A model generated the notes under the pieces. That model ran no database searches. It was given only the letters and a program-made list of their open reading frames with translations, and had not been told where the DNA came from. DNA of 64,000 nucleotides, taken from contig CM034129.1 in NCBI GenBank assembly GCA_019914995.1, positions 2,183,725 through 2,247,724 on the forward strand. The letters run 5' to 3'. How positions within the stretch are numbered: position 1 is the first letter of the stretch; each line of letters starts with the position of its first letter. The translations under genes and the position numbers were made by a program. Positions 26,588 through 40,652 of this stretch are shown one piece after another. Origin of the DNA: Acanthochlamys bracteata. Taxonomy: Eukaryota; Streptophyta; Magnoliopsida; Pandanales; Velloziaceae.

Positions 26588-26806
26588 GAGCTGTTTAGCA
26601 TTTAATTAAAAAAATAATTTTTTAATTTTATAGTTTATATTCTTTAATAAATAGTTTATAATTTTTAAAATTTATTTAAAAAATTTTACATAATAAAATC
26701 TAATCATAACTTATATTTTTATTTTTTTGACATAAAAAATAAAATTATTTTTTGAATATGATAAAAATATTTTTCGATCTAAAAAATACTTTCAAACACC
26801 GTCTAA
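26588..26806. repeat. AT-rich MITE-like element
   Basis: Starts GAGCTGTTTAGCATT and ends CTTTCAAACACCG; the interior has the same AT-rich arrangement as the neighbouring copy 110 bases to the left. Confidence 0.55.
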
Positions 26807-29800
26807 TAAAAGCTACTAGCAGAAGAGCAAAAGATGTTTCCGCAAAAAAAATAATCTAGCAAACTCAAAAGTGGTTAGTATTTTGCCTTATATTGGATGA
26901 AATTTGGCTATATTTCGATAAACTTAACATTCTGTGCTTTAATAATTTCACATACAGTAAAAAACATATACTTATATGCAAAACATATTAATATTTAAAT
27001 AAATTATTATTGAAACTCGATCTTAGTATCTTACAATTTGCAACAATAATATGAACACCAACAATTTGAAACATCGATCCTTATTGGCGCCTTACATGTG
27101 ACTCTATAGCATGGACGGCGCCGGAAGGGGGCTGCATTGTGACAAGTAGTACAAACAATAAAGAAGAACAAAAAAAAGAAATGGGACCATTTCTCATGTT
27201 ACTTATTTGTTATTTTATCAATTACTCAAATTATTGGTGTTCATATCATATGATCAATAAATATATATACAAATGCTGGAAAAACTTTGGATCCCATGAA
27301 GGAAATTATTGACCGATAATCTACAATATTTCTCAGAAGCGCATGCAACAGGATATAAATAGCGGTTATGAGGGGTCCTATTATTTTAAAATAGAGCCCA
27401 AATTCGTCACAGAAGTATATCAGTAACTTCAAATTTTAACTTGCAAGTTTGAATCTATTAGATTAGTATATATACACATTTGGAATTGCTGCTGAACGAT
27501 AACGAAGGGGACCCAAGAGAAGATTTAAGTTGAAGTATCACCTTCCACCATGGTCCAGCAGCAACTATATATTATAATCCCACGCTGCCCACAAGAGTAG
27601 GTCTAAAGATTTATAATACAATAACCAAGTACACTGTTTAAATACAACAACGTGATATGGATATCTGGTGGGCTAGCTTATATGGCGGTTGGTAGTTTTT
27701 TCTGGTAAGTGTTGGTTGGGTCAAACAACTCCAACAGAGAAAAGAAATGATCAGTCAGATCATTAAACTAGGGTTTTCCACATGATTGGAGAAAGGGATC
27801 CCTCTATAAAATTGTGGGGCCACAGAGTGGAGTTACCGTGTTACTATGAGTCATCTAGTTCTACCGAGAGGTCCAAGACTCATGATAGTATAGCTCGTAT
27901 TTTGAAGAGTTTAAGAGTTTAGAGTTTAAAGTTTATTCAAACCAATATTTAGTGTTTAAATTAAATTGAAATCCTAATTTTAATATATTTATACTCATCA
28001 AATAGTATAACATAAATGAATTAGTTATTTTATTTTATTTTATTATTAATTTTTTAGTTTTATATAGTATAAAAATAGTTTTACGATTCTTGTAATCATG
28101 AATCGTAACGTACCCCGCATGATTATTCTTTCAGAATATTTTGAAAGAAAAAAATTAATTTGATTGAATTGAATAAACTGCATTTGGATGAATTAAACAA
28201 ACCCTTTCTGGCTTGATCCTTAGATAATCTTAGCTTGTAATTTGAACCTGCAGAGGGAAGCTGTCTCTATGATTGATTAGTTGTTCAAGCAGTCAATGGG
28301 ATTAGTTGTTGGGTTCAGAAAAAAATTTTAGCAGAGTGCTTATCAGTTGACTCCGTGGATTCTGAAGATCAACGTTGGGACATCCACACATGTGTTGCCA
28401 TGTGCTAGCTGTAAGCCTAGAAACCGATCGATCGAACTCCGTTCAGCCGACGATCACCAATTTATCACCTGAAACTTTCTATTGTCGATTGAAAACATTA
28501 ACGATCCAATATATAATAGAATTGTCAAAATTAAACCTGATTTTGTTAATGTTAGTATTTGGTGATTCTATATCCAAAATGTGGACATAGTACAACTTGA
28601 TTAAGAGCTCTAATCAACGGTATAAACTGCCTAAACTCTATGATCTAAGTTGCAATTTGTAATAAACAAGATGCACAGGAGCAAATAAGCAATGAATGAT
28701 CATGTGCATGAAACTGCAAAGTAATTTAGTTAGTTTTCACTAAAACTACAAGAGAAGCAAACATATTGCATGCAGAGAGATCAGATGCATGGGACTCAAT
28801 CTATCGTGATCTCGTTCTACTTACTGCTTTTGCATGGGGCAACATGCAGGCATGTTTCACAAAACTTAAGTACGAATTTTTTGGCAACTTGACACTAAAC
28901 TAACTATTTCTCGATACCTAAGCGGCGAACGATAATGTTAGTACCGTTGCCTTCTGAAACTGCTAGCCCCATTTAAATTAAATCTACAATTAAAGAAACC
29001 ATGTGGATATTCTGCAAAACTTCTGCACAAAACAAGCAAGCAACCTGCAGGGAGCAGAGCAACCCTTCCCCGGTTCAAGCGCGCCCACCACCCTTACAAT
29101 CTGCTGCATTTCATCTCTGCTTCTTCTTTGTCTCGACTGATGTATGGGGTCAGTTGCATGAAAAATTAAGACATCTATTGTCAGATATTAAGTTATTAAG
29201 GACCCTGATGTCATGGAGTAGGACCCAATCTGGTCTAGCTACCAAGAGACCATGATCGAATCCCAACGACCATAAAGCGCCACCCTTGCCGGAGCAAGCA
29301 ACATGAGCACCACTCCCGAGTGGACCATATAGTTACAAAAACACTACCGATGGTCAGGTTTGTGGGCTCTCTTTCTTCGCCGCCCCCGGTTTCTTTCACG
29401 TTCAAACTTCAAACATTCTAAACTGTTGTTATTGTTGGCAGTTTCAAGGCCTAACTAACTTTATGATATTCATGTAATGAGGTATCGTCTAGAGCTCTCA
29501 TGAGGGCAAGTTAGTCGTACACTTTTTAACGTGAAGTACATAATGCACAGTAAATTCTATGGTTTCCATCAACTAACCCCCTTTACGACCGCAGCTTGGG
29601 CTTCAAACCCACATGCCTGCTCCCATCTCCTCCGTAACATGCCAAATAACCTATCTGATGTACACTTCTATTGCTGTATTTTCACGGAGCCAACCATGAG
29701 AGGTTTAATTCTTTATCCAAATGCAACTTGTTGATGATTAATGAGATCAAGTGGCGAACGTCCGCAAAGTGTCTCTCTTAGTTGAACTACAATTGTACTG

Positions 29801-29880
29801 TCCTTTGTAGGACACGTACACTCATGCATGGTGGCCTGGACGCGGTTTAAACTGTGGCGAGACCAAGTTTATGTATGTAA
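26807..29880. other. Intergenic, no gene recognised
   Basis: No convincing coding region or RNA gene. ORFs at 28375-28590, 29001-29255 and 29531-29734 lack motifs, splice partners and codon bias. Confidence 0.5.
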
Positions 29881-29881
29881 T

Positions 29882-30365
29882 ATCAAGTTTATCAAAATTT
29901 TAATTTAAATTTTTTAATATTATAATTTTATTTTGTCAAAATAATTTTGATTTTAAGTAATTTTTTTATAAATAAAATCTCACCGAATTTTGAGTTCAAT
30001 TTTTAAAATCTGTAAAATTTCGATCGTTTTAGGATTTTATACAATTTTATTTTTGAAAAATATTTTATAATTAACTAAATTCAAAAAAAAATTTGTAAAA
30101 TTTTAAGGAATTTTTAAATAAATTTTAAAAAATTATTTCTAAAAAAATATAATTTTGACGAATTTTTTATAAAACATAAGATGATTTTTTAAATTTCAAA
30201 AAGATTTAACTTTTTTATAAATATATTAAAAAATTCTTAATAATATTAAAAAAATTATTTATAAAATTTATTGATATTTAAAATCTTATAATTTAGTTTA
30301 AAATTTTGATCTTAAAATTTTATTTAAATGAAACAATTTTATTTAAAATTTTAGTTTTGATAATT
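29882..30365. repeat. AT-rich repeat block
   Basis: Nearly 500 bases of alternating A and T runs (TTTTAAATT, AAATTTTATAAA), similar to the family interiors elsewhere but without clear GTTTGG-type ends. Possibly compound or degraded. Confidence 0.35.
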
Positions 30366-33300
30366 TTGTGTACGAATCCCCTTGCAGGTATTTTTTTTAT
30401 GGGTGCAACTGAGTCATCGACAATTATTCCAAACAATAATCAATCGTGGCTACTGTATGCATGCCTGACGGTCCACCAACTCCGGCCACTGCTACATAGT
30501 CACCACTCTCAAGCACCGCCCCATTGTTTGAAAGAGCTATATACCACTTAGATTCATTCCGTAACAACTAGGTAATGGAGCACATTACCTTGATGAGACA
30601 CCCTAACTCAATCATATTTAGAAGGAACGCGTTTCTAAATCAAACGATCATCATTCATCCTTCGACGGCGATTGTTAGCTAGCTAGTCTGAATCATAGGA
30701 TTCAAAGAAATCCTAAATATCGACAGGAGATCAATCTCGCTTAATTCATCGAACCATTAATATCCGAGTCGTAGCAACAACACGCAACAGTTTAAGAACC
30801 AGTCCAAATCTTGAGGAAGATTCAGAGTTTATAAAAAGCTATTTGAATTAATTTACCTTACAATGCATCATTACAAACATCTTCCAAGAAATTAACTTGC
30901 TCTTTTTACATCTATAACTAGGAAAACGCATGCATTACTTTTATCCGTCTCGTAGCGTGCAAATTCGCTACAACTTGTCTTAGCAATTTTCCACTAAATT
31001 TTCATATATAACCTTACACTGAGACTCATATTAAGTGCGTTATTTTACGAAAGTAAATTTTATGTAAGTTTTTTTAAAAAAATAAAATTCGATAAAAAAT
31101 AAAATTTAATAAAAATAAATTTAGAAACAATAATTAAAATACAATAAATAAAATTTAAAATTGAATTATAACATAAATAACATGTAATGTAAATAAAATA
31201 AAATTTTAAAAAAATAATATATAAAATCTGAAAAAAGAATGCAAAATTTATTACAACTAAAGGTTTATATCGCACTTGCTCAAATTAGAAAGTTTAACCC
31301 TCCGAAATGTAGTTATGGAATCCACATAAGTCCACGAATATTATTATGAGAAAGGTAACAAAGGAGTATACCAATAAGAAACGGCCAAGTTTACGAAAAA
31401 CCAAATATGATAAAAAGTACAATAGTGCAAGTTAGTAACAGTTTCTACTCGCAACCAAAATTATATTGGAAATAATAGAGTTCCAGTAAGGTGGTTCTCA
31501 TATAACAAGACACGTGGAGGATTCGAGAATGCGCGATCCAACGGCCGAGATGACGCGCATCATATTCCACATATCATCTAATAAGATTAGAGATGATATA
31601 TTAATCACTTAGGCGTACGTCCTAGCAGCGGAAAGTCGGGCATCATTGAGAGATTTGAAATAAGTACGAAAGCTCAAAAATTAAAAAGTCTATAATTATA
31701 ATTAATTATTATAAATTATTTTTTATAAAAAATACGTCAAATTAGTAATGATTGGCAGTACAGCAGCAACTTGCTAAAAAGAAATTACGTAATTATATAA
31801 TTAGTATACACAAGGGACTTAATACCAAAGCATGTGGCAACCAAAAGTGTGTTTAAATAAATTTAAATTTTATAAAGTGAGTTTAAAAAATTAAAAAATT
31901 TAATTAAAAATAAGTTTTTATATTAATTTTATATGCTTAGTGAATTGTAAAATAAATTAAAAAAGTTTTCTATAAAAAGAATTTGTTATACTATAATTTT
32001 TATTTTAGGGTTACTGACCATTTATAATTATTTAAGATAATAAATATTTATTTTTATGGAAAGAAAGTATATCTACAGTAAGATGAAACAAGAGTAATCT
32101 AGTATGTGGACAGTCCATGTTTAAAGTGATATTTGAAGTAGTTTAAAACTTTTTTTAATGCCAATTTTTTATTTATATTTTGTAATAAAATTTTCTCTTA
32201 ATTTTAAATATAAAAAGTATATAATAATTCTAATAGTAAGATTTTATTTTTACTTAATTTTATAGTTTAGTTCAAAAAATAAACTTATTTTAAATATTTT
32301 AAAAAATTTCTATTTTATAATTACTTCTAAATATTTTCTAAGGCTCTATTAATTTGGAATTGCTGAAGAAAAAGGTTAATATTTAAAAAAGAATTTTATA
32401 AAAATAAATTTACATTTAGTATATATTTAAGATAAATTTTAATATATTTTAAAAATTTTAAGCTTAAAAAATATTTTAAAATATAATAAAAGCAAAGCCA
32501 AGTAAAGTAGCAGCGCTAAAAGAGACTCAAGTCTCATCTAAAGGAGAGGACCTTTACGATAAAATTAAGAAACACACACAGAGCACAAGAATGTATTGAA
32601 AATGAAACGATAAAGAATGTTTCGGACCAACGAGAACGAACCACATGCAACAATGCACTATAATGAACAAAATTAGATTATGACATCTTTCTCTAAAGAA
32701 ATACAGACGTCCCATTAATTTTAGAATCCACTAAACCATTTTGTAGGCCATTTTAGATAATAATTAAGTGTCAACAGAGCGTGTCACCAGCAAAACATAA
32801 ACCTCGCGAAACAACGCTGCGATCATCATAAAAACAAAAGCAGCAGGTGATGTTGATCCCCTTGCCAAGATTCTCGGGGGCCGATTTATTTCGCCGAACT
32901 GCTACATGGAGCGATGAGATTTTAATCTCGAAATCGGTCAGAACTAAAACAAATTGAGTTCCGCGTTGAAGTGTCTCGTATTCATGTCTTTTCCTTTTGG
33001 GTTTTTTCAAATACGCGGGCGGCGTTTCTAAGTTGCTAAAAAGTGAAGTGCACATAATATGGTGATGTGGTCCACCGATGATGGAGACCATGAACTTGCA
33101 AACTTCTTTGGCATCCATTCCCCGTGGTCATACTTAACCACGGGATTGATGTTTTTTGTTGTCGATACCGACATGGCTTACCCTCTTCTGCTAGTCTTGC
33201 GCTCTCTTCGCTCTCTACAAAGATTAAGATACAACATTTTTTGCTTAATGTAATCGCCTGAGTAACAGCAATTGCAAAACCTATAATCAAGAACGTGGCT

Positions 33301-33938
33301 ATGTAAATATTACTCGTCCAACATTAATCTAACCCCTAGTTAGTAAATCAGATAATGTATTATTGTTTATGAAGATTAACTGACGTTCGTACTTAGCAAT
33401 AGTTAACAAGCGTGTTAAGTAAAGATCACGCGTGCCAATTTTCTCTATCGCCACTGAATACGGCAAACAAGATGTTCACAGATTTTACAGACTTGTTTTG
33501 TGTTTGAAAATATATTTTGCTGTAATGCTGTGAAACGGTAGTGAGAATTGGATTCTGATATGTATATAATAACAGTACTTGAATTTATTGAAAATGCGTC
33601 ATGTGTGATGCAAACAGCCGTCGCAAGCAGACAAGTCACCTGAGCCCCATATAAGTTCACACCTGTGCAGTCTAATTAAGTAAACACCGACTAGTAATAG
33701 TGGTACTTCTAACGAGGTCAAAATGCTTTTAGTGTTTGGTTGAAAACTTTCTTCCCCCTGAAACTAAAGAGAAAGTTAGCATTTAATTTGACCTCGTTAA
33801 TCCCAAGTCCAGAAAGCACTGTTTCCGATGTTTCCCAGAGAGAACAGATAGAATCGAGAGAGGGAGAGAGAGAGCAAAAATGTCAAATGTCAAAAACCAC
33901 CCGTCTGCTTAACTCCGATTTCTTTAGAATCCAGTCCA
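30366..33938. other. Upstream region of NCED, no gene recognised
   Basis: Non-coding. AT-rich repeat-like blocks lie at about 31060-31250 and 31845-32490. Between them, 31500-31640 is a more mixed-composition island with a G-box. ORFs at 32.8-33.3 kb overlap on both strands and have no family features. Confidence 0.5.
31511..31516. promoter_or_regulatory. Distal G-box (CACGTG) upstream of NCED
   Basis: ACACGTGG, a G-box/ABRE core bound by bZIP and bHLH factors, about 2.56 kb upstream of the expected NCED transcription start. It sits in a non-AT-rich island (31500-31640). A distal G-box of comparable position is known to matter for stress induction of Arabidopsis NCED3. Conservation here is inferred from position and core sequence only. 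Confidence 0.35.
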
Positions 33939-33946
33939 CCACGTGG
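33939..33946. promoter_or_regulatory. Proximal G-box / ABRE (CCACGTGG)
   Basis: Perfect palindrome CCACGTGG followed by GC, about 100 bases upstream of the TATA box and 320 upstream of the NCED ATG. It fits the ABRE/G-box consensus ACGTGGC-type sites recognised by ABF/AREB bZIPs, which suits a stress- and ABA-responsive gene. Confidence 0.55.
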
Positions 33947-34041
33947 GCTTCTCTTCGGGGTTGAGGTGTTACCATAACGCTAACTCTCTTTGGTCTCCTT
34001 GTTTTAGAACCCAACCCCACTTCCTCCCTCTAACCCGTCTC

Positions 34042-34049
34042 TATAAATA
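34042..34049 (+). promoter_or_regulatory. TATA box of NCED
   Basis: TATAAATA in a CT-rich context, 226 bases before the ATG. It predicts transcription starting near 34073 and a leader of about 195 bases with CT-rich segments. Confidence 0.75.
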
Positions 34050-34267
34050 ACACCCCTAGCTTTCGATGCCTCTTACTCCTCAAGTCTCTCCCTTCTCGCT
34101 AAACAAACAAACAAGTATAAATTAAATCCAACACCAACTCTTTCTTTCCCTCGCAATCGCTCCCACTCTCTTCTGCATTCCTACAACAATCTTTCGCAGC
34201 TTTTTGCCGAAACAGTCGTGTGTTTGTGGGCGTGGCTTTCTGTATATTGAACTGATCGCTGAAAATC

Positions 34268-36142
34268 ATGGCTGCTGCTGCTTCTGTGTCTATTTCTAGC
34301 AAGCTGGCAAAGCCCGAGTTTCCAAACACACCTCTAAGGGACCCGAACAGAGCCAAGTTTTTAAAGCAAATGAGAAGGCATTCGACCAACAACTCCATCT
34401 ACTGCTCTTCTGCTTCTTCTACCCAGTCTCTACTTGAGCTCCCCGCCAATTCTACTTTGTTCCCATTGCCTCTTGTCGAGCAAGACACGATTGAAATTCC
34501 GGCACCGAGCAAGCCGGAGCAAAGCAGGCGCGGATGGCAGCGGACTGGTGGTGATCGGAGGCGTGTGACGGTGCGGCCGAGTCAGCCAAAATGGAACCAG
34601 CTGCAAAAGCTGGCGGCGAAGGCTCTAGATGCTGTGGAGGATGTGTTCATCAGCAACGTGCTCGAGCGCCCGCACCCGTTGCCAAAGACTGCTGATCCTG
34701 CTGTTCAAATTGCTGGAAACTTCGCTCCAGTTGGCGAGCAGCCGCCGGCGCACGACCTTAAAGTAGACGGCCGCATCCCGCCCTTCATCAACGGTGTCTA
34801 TGTACGCAACGGCGCGAACCCTCTGTTCGACCCCGTAGCAGGGCATCACCTCTTTGACGGGGACGGCATGGTGCACGCCGTCCACATCGCCAGTGGCAAA
34901 GCTAGCTACTGTTGCCGGCTAACTGAGACCGAGAGGCTCCGACAGGAGCGCAATATCGGGCGCGCAATTTTTCCCAAGGCAATCGGAGAGTTGCATGGTC
35001 ACTCCGGCATAGCCCGATTGGCTCTCTTCTATGCCCGCGGGCTCTGTGGGCTAGTCGACCACTCAAAAGGCATGGGCGTGGCCAACGCTGGACTTATTTA
35101 CTTCAATGGTCGCCTGCTTGCGATGTCTGAAGATGACCTTCCCTACCATGTCCGCATAACTCCCTCTGGTGATCTCGAAACCGTTGAGCGCTATGACTTC
35201 AATGGAAAACTCAACTGCCCCATGATTGCTCACCCCAAAGTCGACCCTGTCTCTCGCGAGATGTTTGCTCTCAGCTATGATGTAATCAAGAAGCCTTACC
35301 TGAAGTACTTCTGGTTCTCTCCTGACGGAACTAAGTCCCCGGACGTCGACATCCCAGTCGATCAGCCGACCATGATGCACGACTTTGCAATCACTGAGAA
35401 CTTCGTCATAATACCCGATCAACAGGTAGTCTTCCGTCTTCAGGAGATGATCCGCGGCGGCTCTCCGGTCATCTACGACAAGGACAAGGTTTCACGCTTC
35501 GGCGTGTTACCAAAATACGCGACTGATGCTTCAGAGATCAAGTGGGTCGAGGTTCCCGATTGCTTCTGCTTCCACCTCTGGAACGCATGGGAGGAGCCGG
35601 AGACCAGCGAGATTGTCGTCATCGGCTCATGCATGACTCCAGCTGACTCCATATTCAATGAGTCCGATGAGAACCTCCGCAGTGTTCTATCAGAAATCCG
35701 GCTCAATACAAAGACTGGCAAGTCCACAAGGCGCCCAATTCTTTCGCCGACCGATCAGGTGAACCTTGAAGCAGGAATGGTGAACCGGAACAAGCTTGGC
35801 AGGAAGAGCAGGTACGCCTACCTTGCCATCGCCGAGCCGTGGCCCAAGGTCTCCGGGTTTGCCAAAGTTGATCTTGCCACCGGCAAGGTCAGGAAATTCA
35901 TCTATGGCGATAACAAGTACGGTGGCGAGCCTTACTTTGTACAAAGAGACCCTTCATCGCAAAGAGAAGATGACGGGTACGTTCTCACATTCATGCACAA
36001 TGAGAAGACCGGCGAATCAGAGCTCCTGATCGTCAACGCCGCTGACATGCAACTGGAAGCATCAGTGAAACTACCCTCAAGAGTGCCCTATGGATTCCAT
36101 GGCACCTTCATAAACTCCAAGGATTTGGAGTCACAGGCCTAA
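34268..36142 (+). CDS. NCED: 9-cis-epoxycarotenoid dioxygenase, ABA biosynthesis
   Basis: Plastid non-heme-iron dioxygenase that cleaves 9-cis-violaxanthin or 9'-cis-neoxanthin to xanthoxin, the rate-limiting step of abscisic acid synthesis. It is a single exon of 624 residues, as usual for NCED genes and slightly longer than VP14. The N-terminus (about 1-70) is rich in Ser, Ala and basic residues and fits a transit peptide. Residues about 108-133 ([20 protein letters not shown]) form the amphipathic helix linked to thylakoid association. The catalytic beta-propeller follows, with [22 protein letters not shown] and [20 protein letters not shown]. The four iron ligands are present: His322 (HPKVDP), His371 (MMHDFAIT), His436 ([11 protein letters not shown]) and His611 (YGFHGTF). 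The [20 protein letters not shown] segment separates it from CCD1/CCD4-type enzymes. TATA and G-box elements upstream suggest stress/ABA control. The CDS is more GC-rich than its surroundings. Which NCED paralogue it is cannot be told. Confidence 0.97.
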   Translation: MAAAASVSISSKLAKPEFPNTPLRDPNRAKFLKQMRRHSTNNSIYCSSASSTQSLLELPANSTLFPLPLVEQDTIEIPAPSKPEQSRRGWQRTGGDRRRVTVRPSQPKWNQLQKLAAKALDAVEDVFISNVLERPHPLPKTADPAVQIAGNFAPVGEQPPAHDLKVDGRIPPFINGVYVRNGANPLFDPVAGHHLFDGDGMVHAVHIASGKASYCCRLTETERLRQERNIGRAIFPKAIGELHGHSGIARLALFYARGLCGLVDHSKGMGVANAGLIYFNGRLLAMSEDDLPYHVRITPSGDLETVERYDFNGKLNCPMIAHPKVDPVSREMFALSYDVIKKPYLKYFWFSPDGTKSPDVDIPVDQPTMMHDFAITENFVIIPDQQVVFRLQEMIRGGSPVIYDKDKVSRFGVLPKYATDASEIKWVEVPDCFCFHLWNAWEEPETSEIVVIGSCMTPADSIFNESDENLRSVLSEIRLNTKTGKSTRRPILSPTDQVNLEAGMVNRNKLGRKSRYAYLAIAEPWPKVSGFAKVDLATGKVRKFIYGDNKYGGEPYFVQRDPSSQREDDGYVLTFMHNEKTGESELLIVNAADMQLEASVKLPSRVPYGFHGTFINSKDLESQA

Positions 36143-37145
36143 CCTCAACTTCGCTGGGAAAAAGCAAGGGAGATTTTTACCAGAGGGATTGCCTATGGTT
36201 CCCCGGAGATCTCTCTTACAGCCTTAAGTTGGTTGATTCTTTAGTTTTATATATAATATATATGTATTTTTTAATTGGGAGGGTTTACATAACTATGAGA
36301 GAGTAATTAAAAGTAGTAGGATAGCAGAAGCAGCTTGTAGCTTCGTGGGCAGTAGTTTAGAATTACCGAGCCCAGCTGCTCTCGTCATTGTTTTTTTTTA
36401 CTCCTCAGTCGCAAGAAAAAAGATAAATTTACAAAACTTTGTAACAGATATATATTCCCTCATAAATTTTATATGAAAACTTTTTCACTCGATTTGTATA
36501 TAAAAGGTGGATAGTGTTGTACATACCAGTTTTTATGTATATTCACTTTTGTCAAGGCCTCTGTTCTTCTGCATATCTCTGTTTCATAAAATTCATGTGT
36601 CAATGTTTTAAATTATCAACGGAATCCTCAGAAGCAAAAGGCGAAGAAAAAATTCTGTAGAAATAGAATGAACGATGGAGGAAATTCAATAACTACTGAA
36701 ATCATAGAATATACGTCAGGTAGTTCCTACTTAACAGGAAGAAGTTTCTCGTACTGAGAACACCCTATGCTGTTTGGCTTCCAAAAATGACTACTTGTCA
36801 TGATTCAATCACATGGCAAATCTACATTTCAAGTCATAATCTCCAAAGATAAAAAATTTCATCAGACTAAAATTTGTAAAGAGATGAAACCCATGAAACT
36901 TGTAAGGCAAACTGTGAATACAGAACGGTAGAAGCGAACCTAAGAGGAGCATGATTCCTATGGAGATGAATTACAAGGTTAGCAAGAACTACATAAAATG
37001 TGGAAACTTATTTGCTAGATGAGATGCTAAGCTGCTTGCAAGTGGCTTCTGAGATCATGACATCTTCTGTATTTAGGCAACACATTACCCAACTGATTCT
37101 TCCTTTCCAAACCATCCCTCTCCCCCTGTACAATGTCTTCGGCAA

Positions 37146-37364
37146 TGTTTGGCTTAGCCTTTTGAAGTAGTTTTTATTTCAAAATTTTTTTATCGTTTCT
37201 CAATAAATTTATAAAAATATTTATAATTTTTTAAAAAATTTATAAAAATACAAACATCATATATCGTATAATTTTTTAACTAAAAAATAAGCTCATTTTA
37301 AAAAAATCTTTAAAATATCATTTGATTTAAAATTTTTTTATCATAAATACTCCCAAATGTCCAA
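37146..37364. repeat. AT-rich MITE-like element
   Basis: Begins ATGTTTGGCTTAGCC and ends ACTCCCAAATGTCCAA, an approximate inverted pair (TGTTTGG / CCAAATG), with the family's AT-rich interior between. Confidence 0.55.
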
Positions 37365-37934
37365 CTCTAATAGTAGTGCTACCTAGCATCTCCTTGCCGT
37401 CAATTGATCATGTGCCACAAACGATCAAATAACATGGATTGCATAGTTGTGTGCTTCCTCTTCTTGTCCAAGTCTCGTATCCAGCAGAAGTGGAATTGGT
37501 TTGAAATATATTTGGATTCGTCTTGAATCTTAATGGGTATCTCTTGAAACATGGGCACACTAGTGTTATGTATGTATTATGGAGTTAAAAATTTTGGACA
37601 GACTATGAAAAACGCAAGGACCTTTACAACGGGGTACGCCAAATATGTTACAAGTATCTTACCGCTTTTCTTTTCAGTCCACAACCGTAGGAATGTGATT
37701 CAGGAACAGAGTATAACCACTTGCATACATCAGTTAGGATATTCAAAGGAGTCTTTAACTGGTTTACCACTACCTCTACCCTCATCATAACTTTTGTGAA
37801 GTGTCTCATTGGGTACACAATTTATTCCACACCCAGAAAACTCGCACTATGAAGGTTTTTGTCCCTAGACAAGTGCAACGCTTGCTTACAGCATATATCA
37901 AACATTCTGAATTGGGATTGCGTTTCTCAAACGC

Positions 37935-38157
37935 TCATCTTCAAATTTTTTATTTCACATTTTTTAATACATATTTTATAAATATTTAAAAAATTTATTT
38001 AAAAATTTAGAAAGTGTAAAAAATTAAACGTAATGAAATTATTTATTACATATTTTTATTATTTTTTTAGAAATAAAAATAATAGAGCTTATTTTTTTAA
38101 AAAAAAATATTTCTATTTTAGAAAAAGTTTTATTTCATAAACACTTTCAAACGACCG
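37935..38157. repeat. AT-rich MITE-like element
   Basis: Starts near CTCATCTTCAAATTT and ends CACTTTCAAACGACC. The interior includes ATAAAAATAATAGAGCTTAT followed by T/A runs, the same core seen at 45876-46128 and 46449-46688. Confidence 0.55.
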
Positions 38158-40652
38158 ACGATGAGGAACTACTTTTCGCTTTGTTATATAACTATCAACC
38201 ACGTTATTCTAAACCCTGCAATCTATTTCTCTTATGCATTGCTCCTTATGGACTAATTGGACGGTTACCTATAGAAACAAGTCCGTAATCAGCTTCATGT
38301 ATTAAGATAGTTGATCCAAATCCAAGAAAGGCCAAAGAACCGATCTTTTGGGAAATGCAAGAACTTTTTCAGACTTTTCTCTATCTTTTTTCTTCTATGG
38401 TTCCATTTTAGCGGGGTCTCCAAGTTCAACAAATGCCCACCACGTAACAACCGTATCGCGGTTTACGGCTGCAATGAATAACATAATAAGAAAATTAATA
38501 AAGTTTGTTTGAAAAAGAAAAGTGCAAACTTTTTTGGGCTCGTGGGGAAAGCAAAAGCTGACATTCCTGTCTAGTAGTTCGGAGATGACACGTCTGCCTG
38601 GAGAGCTTGTGGATGGCCGGCCAACACCTGAAAGACCAAAGCCCCTATCCTCACCTTCGTTCCCACCCGCAACGCATTGCCTTACCTCAGTCACCCAACA
38701 GCAACACATCTACGTGACAATATAATGGTTTTCTAATATGCAAGTTGAGGAACAAATTCTTTATCATCTTTGCATGCAATGAAATACAAATGTAATAGTC
38801 CAGAACACATCTATCGTCAGCAAAGCCCTTGATCAACTTTTATCCTTTATGGAAATTCACCGTCCAGAGCACTCTAATACCAAAAAATAATGAAAATACA
38901 ATCCTCCTATTAAGTTTTGACTTGGATTTCAACTTTGAACGACCAGATTTGAGATTCCTTATCAATCTGTTATCGACCTCAAATAAGTTTATCGACATGC
39001 TATAGACATTATAGGAGTTAACTACCGTGTGTGGCCTTTTTTAGATTTTGGTCGATCTTGTTTGAACTCATTCTGATTTCTGCAATTTTGTCCGACCTTC
39101 TATGATTGTATGGTTGCATTAAGCCATTTTTTTTCTATTTGACAATTTTATGTTTTAGATCCTCCTATTAACTGTTTTTTCTTTCTATCCTTTTCTAAAA
39201 TGTTTTTTTTTGGAAGAAGTGTAGATAACTGTTTTATCGTGATTGTTTCAATTTTATTTGTTTGAGAGAGAGAGTTTATCTTTCGAGAAAATTGAAAAAG
39301 ACGGTGAAAGAATTTCTATTATATTTGAATTTTATTTATAATTATTTGTATCCTCTAAATCTTCATATCTTTTATATTAATGGCCAAAAAATTTATTCCT
39401 CTTCCGTAATTATAAGTTTTCTATTAAGACCAAACTACGTAAATTTTTATCATTATTTGTTCTACGTTGTGTTTATTGATTTTGATATAAATTTTACTAC
39501 TTATGACTGAAACCCTTGGTGATGGAGTGCTAAATATTTTTTTATTTATAAAAGATCTGAATTATCTACTTTATGTGAATCTACTTGCTTCTTTTTCTCA
39601 GATATTTGGTGCTCTCTAGCTCTATGCTTTCACAATATATTGGTCCAGACATATTTATACCGTGATTCGGCCGTTGGTTTACTATCTGTGTCATAATTCG
39701 AGTTCTCACGTTACTTAGTTGCTCCTTGAACGTTCTTTGGCTGTTAGATCAGTATCTGTGCCATAATTCACGTTCTTGCCTTTTTTTTTTATATCAGAAT
39801 TCATTTCTTTGAGCTTATATTATATTTGGGCGTCAGCCCTTTCTAACACCTATTATAATATTGCTTCATCGTATACAAAGATTAAAAAATTGAAAGAGTT
39901 CCTTCGGAGCAACGCTAGTTTGATTAGAATAACCACTCCAGTTAACTGCCACTCGTTATCCTCACGTAAAAAACGCCAAAAACCATTAGGCTGGGAAGAA
40001 TACAACGAATGTTTGTTTTCTTCGACAGCAATCTTTAGATAACAAAGCTATCCTAAGACGAATTACCTTAAGGTAACTTTTAGGTGCTTATGTAGAAAGT
40101 TAAATCTTAGGAAGTTTGTATGCGCGCAAAGAGTTTGCGCATACTTAACATTCCTCTCGGCTCAAATGTGAACGAGCTACGATTCGAAGTAAAAAAAAGG
40201 TGTGCCACTTAGTTTTACCAAGTCATTCTCTCAGCACTCTTTGCTGTATGTTAGTTCCAAGTTCCACTGTTAAATAGGATTTTGTTGGCATCCATTATGC
40301 CAAATATCAGGGTTATGGGACAGGATGAACAAGATCCTGTGGGAGAATTTGTTACAAACTCCAACCACATTGTCTAAACTACTTTAATTCGAGGGGGCTA
40401 ACAAGTACATCTGAGACTAATTATCAAATAACTACATTGTCAATGATTCTCAGAGACAAATGCCAAATACAACAGCACCTAATGGATAAAAGCTAGGAAG
40501 CTAGCATGGCACATTTTTTCGGTCGAGTCTATATCACATAGAAACACATGCATGATAAACAAAAATAGGGAGTTTGCACCTCCAAGAATATGTAGCAAAT
40601 TCAATCTCCAAAGTCCTATTCACATCATTAATGAACATCGACATCTTAGACC

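Noticed and set aside
34066..34125. Short ORF (MPLTPQVSPFSLNK...) just upstream of NCED as a uORF
   Set aside because: Its ATG lies only 24 bases after the start of the TATA box, so it is probably upstream of the transcription start and not in the mRNA.
34099..35944. Several ORFs antisense or out of frame within NCED
   Set aside because: Shadow frames of a long, GC-richer coding exon.
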